From: an uncultured Lachnospiraceae bacterium
Lineage (GTDB): Bacteria > Bacillota > Clostridia > Lachnospirales > Lachnospiraceae
Reading direction: 5' to 3'
NCBI GenBank assembly: GCA_900316625.1
Contig: ONDO01000001.1
Coordinates: 1-64,000, forward strand
DNA: 64,000 nt
Shown here: piece by piece, positions 63,132-64,000 of the stretch
Position numbering within the stretch: position 1 is the stretch's first letter
Layout: each line of letters begins with the position of its first letter
The notes under the pieces: model-generated
Seen by the model: the letters and a program-made list of their open reading frames with translations, nothing else
Database searches by the model: none
Told to the model about the DNA's origin: nothing
Made by a program: the position numbers and the translations under genes

Positions 63132-63365
63132 ATGAAAACCGTACAGATTTCTCTGAACTCTATCGATAAGGTCAAGTCTTTCGTTAATACCATCAACATG
63201 ATGGATTGTGACTTCGATCTGATTTCTGGAAGATATGTCATCGATGCAAAGTCCATCATGGGTATCTTCTCTCTCGACCTGTCCAAGCCCATCGATCTTG
63301 CAATTCATACCGATGACGGACTTGAGAAGATTCTCGAGACCTTAGATCCATATCTTGTAAAATAA
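63132..63365 (+). CDS. HPr-like protein without the phospho-histidine (Crh-like)
   Basis: The 77-residue protein has the HPr fold pattern: MKTVQISLNSIDKVKSFVNT, then SGRYVIDAKSIMGIFSLDLS and a C-terminal helix. The usual GLHARPA segment with His15 is replaced by IDKVKSF, so it cannot carry phosphate in sugar transport. The regulatory serine in AKSIMGIFSL (Ser41, equal to Ser46 of HPr) is kept. It may therefore be a target of HPr kinase and act in catabolite control like Crh, or bind another partner. GGAGGAG precedes the start and a terminator follows. Confidence 0.88.
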   Translation: MKTVQISLNSIDKVKSFVNTINMMDCDFDLISGRYVIDAKSIMGIFSLDLSKPIDLAIHTDDGLEKILETLDPYLVK

Positions 63366-63383
63366 GTTCAGACTCATTATTGA

Positions 63384-63412
63384 AGTCCTCGCAAAATGCG
63401 AGGACTTTTTTT
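63384..63412. terminator. Bidirectional terminator between HPr-like gene and thiI
   Basis: AGTCCTCGC pairs with GCGAGGACT (loop AAAAT) with seven T residues on the plus side. It lies between convergent genes. Confidence 0.92.
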
Positions 63413-63464
63413 CTTGGTATCAAACACCGGCAGATAGGAATATGCGAGATTCGATCTATCTTCT

Positions 63465-64000
63465 TTAGTCTTCTGCCTTCACCCAGATGGTCTCGGTAGA
63501 GTCGATCGCAGCCTTCATGAGATCCGGAAGAACCTCGTCAAGCTTGGACTCAGAACGCTTGATGGCATCGAGTCTGGGCTTGGTTACAGGGTGCTTTGCA
63601 ACGAAGATGGTACAGCAATCTTCATAAGGAAGAATGGAAGTATCATAAGTACCGATCTTAATAGATCTCTCGATGATCTCCTGCTTATCGAAGCCAACCA
63701 GAGGGCGATATACAGGCATGGTTGCCGCATCATTGGTAACAAACATGGAAGACATGGTCTGGGAAGCAACCTGACCGATGGACTCACCGGTAACAAGGCC
63801 GAGATCTCCGTCTTCCTTCGCGAAGTGCTCTGCCAGATACATCATGATACGTCTCATGATGATGGTCAGTTCGTCATGAGGGCACTTCTCATAGATTGCC
63901 AGCTGAATGTCTGTAAAGTTAATGATATGAAGACGGATGGGGCCACTGTAACGAGCCACGATCTTCGCAAGGTCAACGACCTTCTGCTTTGCACGCTCAG
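63465..64000 (-). CDS. thiI: tRNA 4-thiouridine synthase ThiI (partial, C-terminal part)
   Basis: The visible 178 codons end in VKAED. The reading frame is open to the window edge (ERAKQKVVDLAKIVARYSG...), so the N-terminal part is outside. HIINFTDIQLAIYEKCPHDELTIIMRRIMMYLAE, TGESIGQVASQTMSSM and PLVGFDKQEIIERSIKIGTYDTSI are typical of the ThiI pyrophosphatase domain. ThiI adenylates and thiolates U8 of tRNA and can feed sulphur to thiamine synthesis. The rhodanese extension of enterobacterial ThiI is absent, as in other Firmicutes. Confidence 0.95.
   Translation of the reverse strand, partial: ERAKQKVVDLAKIVARYSGPIRLHIINFTDIQLAIYEKCPHDELTIIMRRIMMYLAEHFAKEDGDLGLVTGESIGQVASQTMSSMFVTNDAATMPVYRPLVGFDKQEIIERSIKIGTYDTSILPYEDCCTIFVAKHPVTKPRLDAIKRSESKLDEVLPDLMKAAIDSTETIWVKAED

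Noticed and set aside
1-64000. CRISPR arrays, insertion sequences, integrases, tRNA genes, prophage
   Set aside because: No regularly spaced repeats, transposase or integrase motifs, or tRNA cloverleaf sequences were noticed on either strand. A computational scan would be needed to exclude short ones.

Overview
The window looks like chromosome of a low- to mid-GC anaerobic Firmicute, most likely a Lachnospiraceae-type Clostridium relative. The evidence is IreB-RuvX-DUF1292-RNase J synteny, a PPi-type phosphofructokinase, an AzgA-type purine permease, an HPr-like protein, AGGAGG-type ribosome binding sites and sigma-A promoters. Nearly all genes lie on the minus strand, in the same direction as a ribosomal RNA operon whose promoters and leader sit at the left edge. 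The minus strand is therefore probably the leading strand. No insertion sequence, prophage, CRISPR array or tRNA gene was seen.

Left part (1-8.1 kb): tandem rRNA promoters and leader, a frameshifted ACT-domain remnant, radA, a small conserved protein, a solitary clpC, a signal-peptide/TM protein with a very acidic cytoplasmic tail, and a threonine aldolase. Region 7.1-20.1 kb is one almost continuous, translationally coupled minus-strand run of signalling genes: a PAS hybrid kinase, an HD-GYP-REC protein, a lone REC, a giant hybrid kinase whose HD-GYP tail is cut off by an in-frame TAA, and two membrane kinases that look like complementary halves (one has the phospho-accepting His and REC but no ATPase, the other has an ATPase but no acceptor His). 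The run ends in a RelQ-type (p)ppGpp synthetase and the aldolase. A divergent LytTR regulator, apparently on a leaderless mRNA, flanks it. This island is the most unusual part of the window.

Region 21.1-33.8 kb is an L-arabinose operon: lipoprotein binding protein, permease-ATPase-permease, AraA, AraR, AraD, a FGGY kinase, transaldolase and split transketolase. It carries arabinose from import to glycolytic intermediates and is controlled from one strong promoter surrounded by GTAC-core AraR-like operator sites. Region 34-49.4 kb is mixed: a Nif11-like small protein, a rhomboid protease, two membrane c-di-GMP phosphodiesterases with degenerate GGDEF domains, a truncated DUF1887-like gene, a MATE exporter, an exonuclease with a PH-like protein, PPi-phosphofructokinase, and a five-gene set (short-chain dehydrogenase, condensation-fold acyltransferase, EAL protein, zinc-ribbon membrane protein, M20 dipeptidase).

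Region 49.4-64 kb is mostly housekeeping: purine permease, DUF1846 protein, yajC-tgt, aroC, phosphogluconolactonase, U32 protein and methyltransferase (wobble-uridine 5-methoxylation), RNase J, DUF1292-ruvX-ireB, mtaB, an HPr-like protein lacking the phospho-histidine, and thiI cut by the right edge. Five tRNA-modification genes fall in the last 11 kb. All functional statements come from reading motifs and neighbourhoods by eye. No database search was possible.
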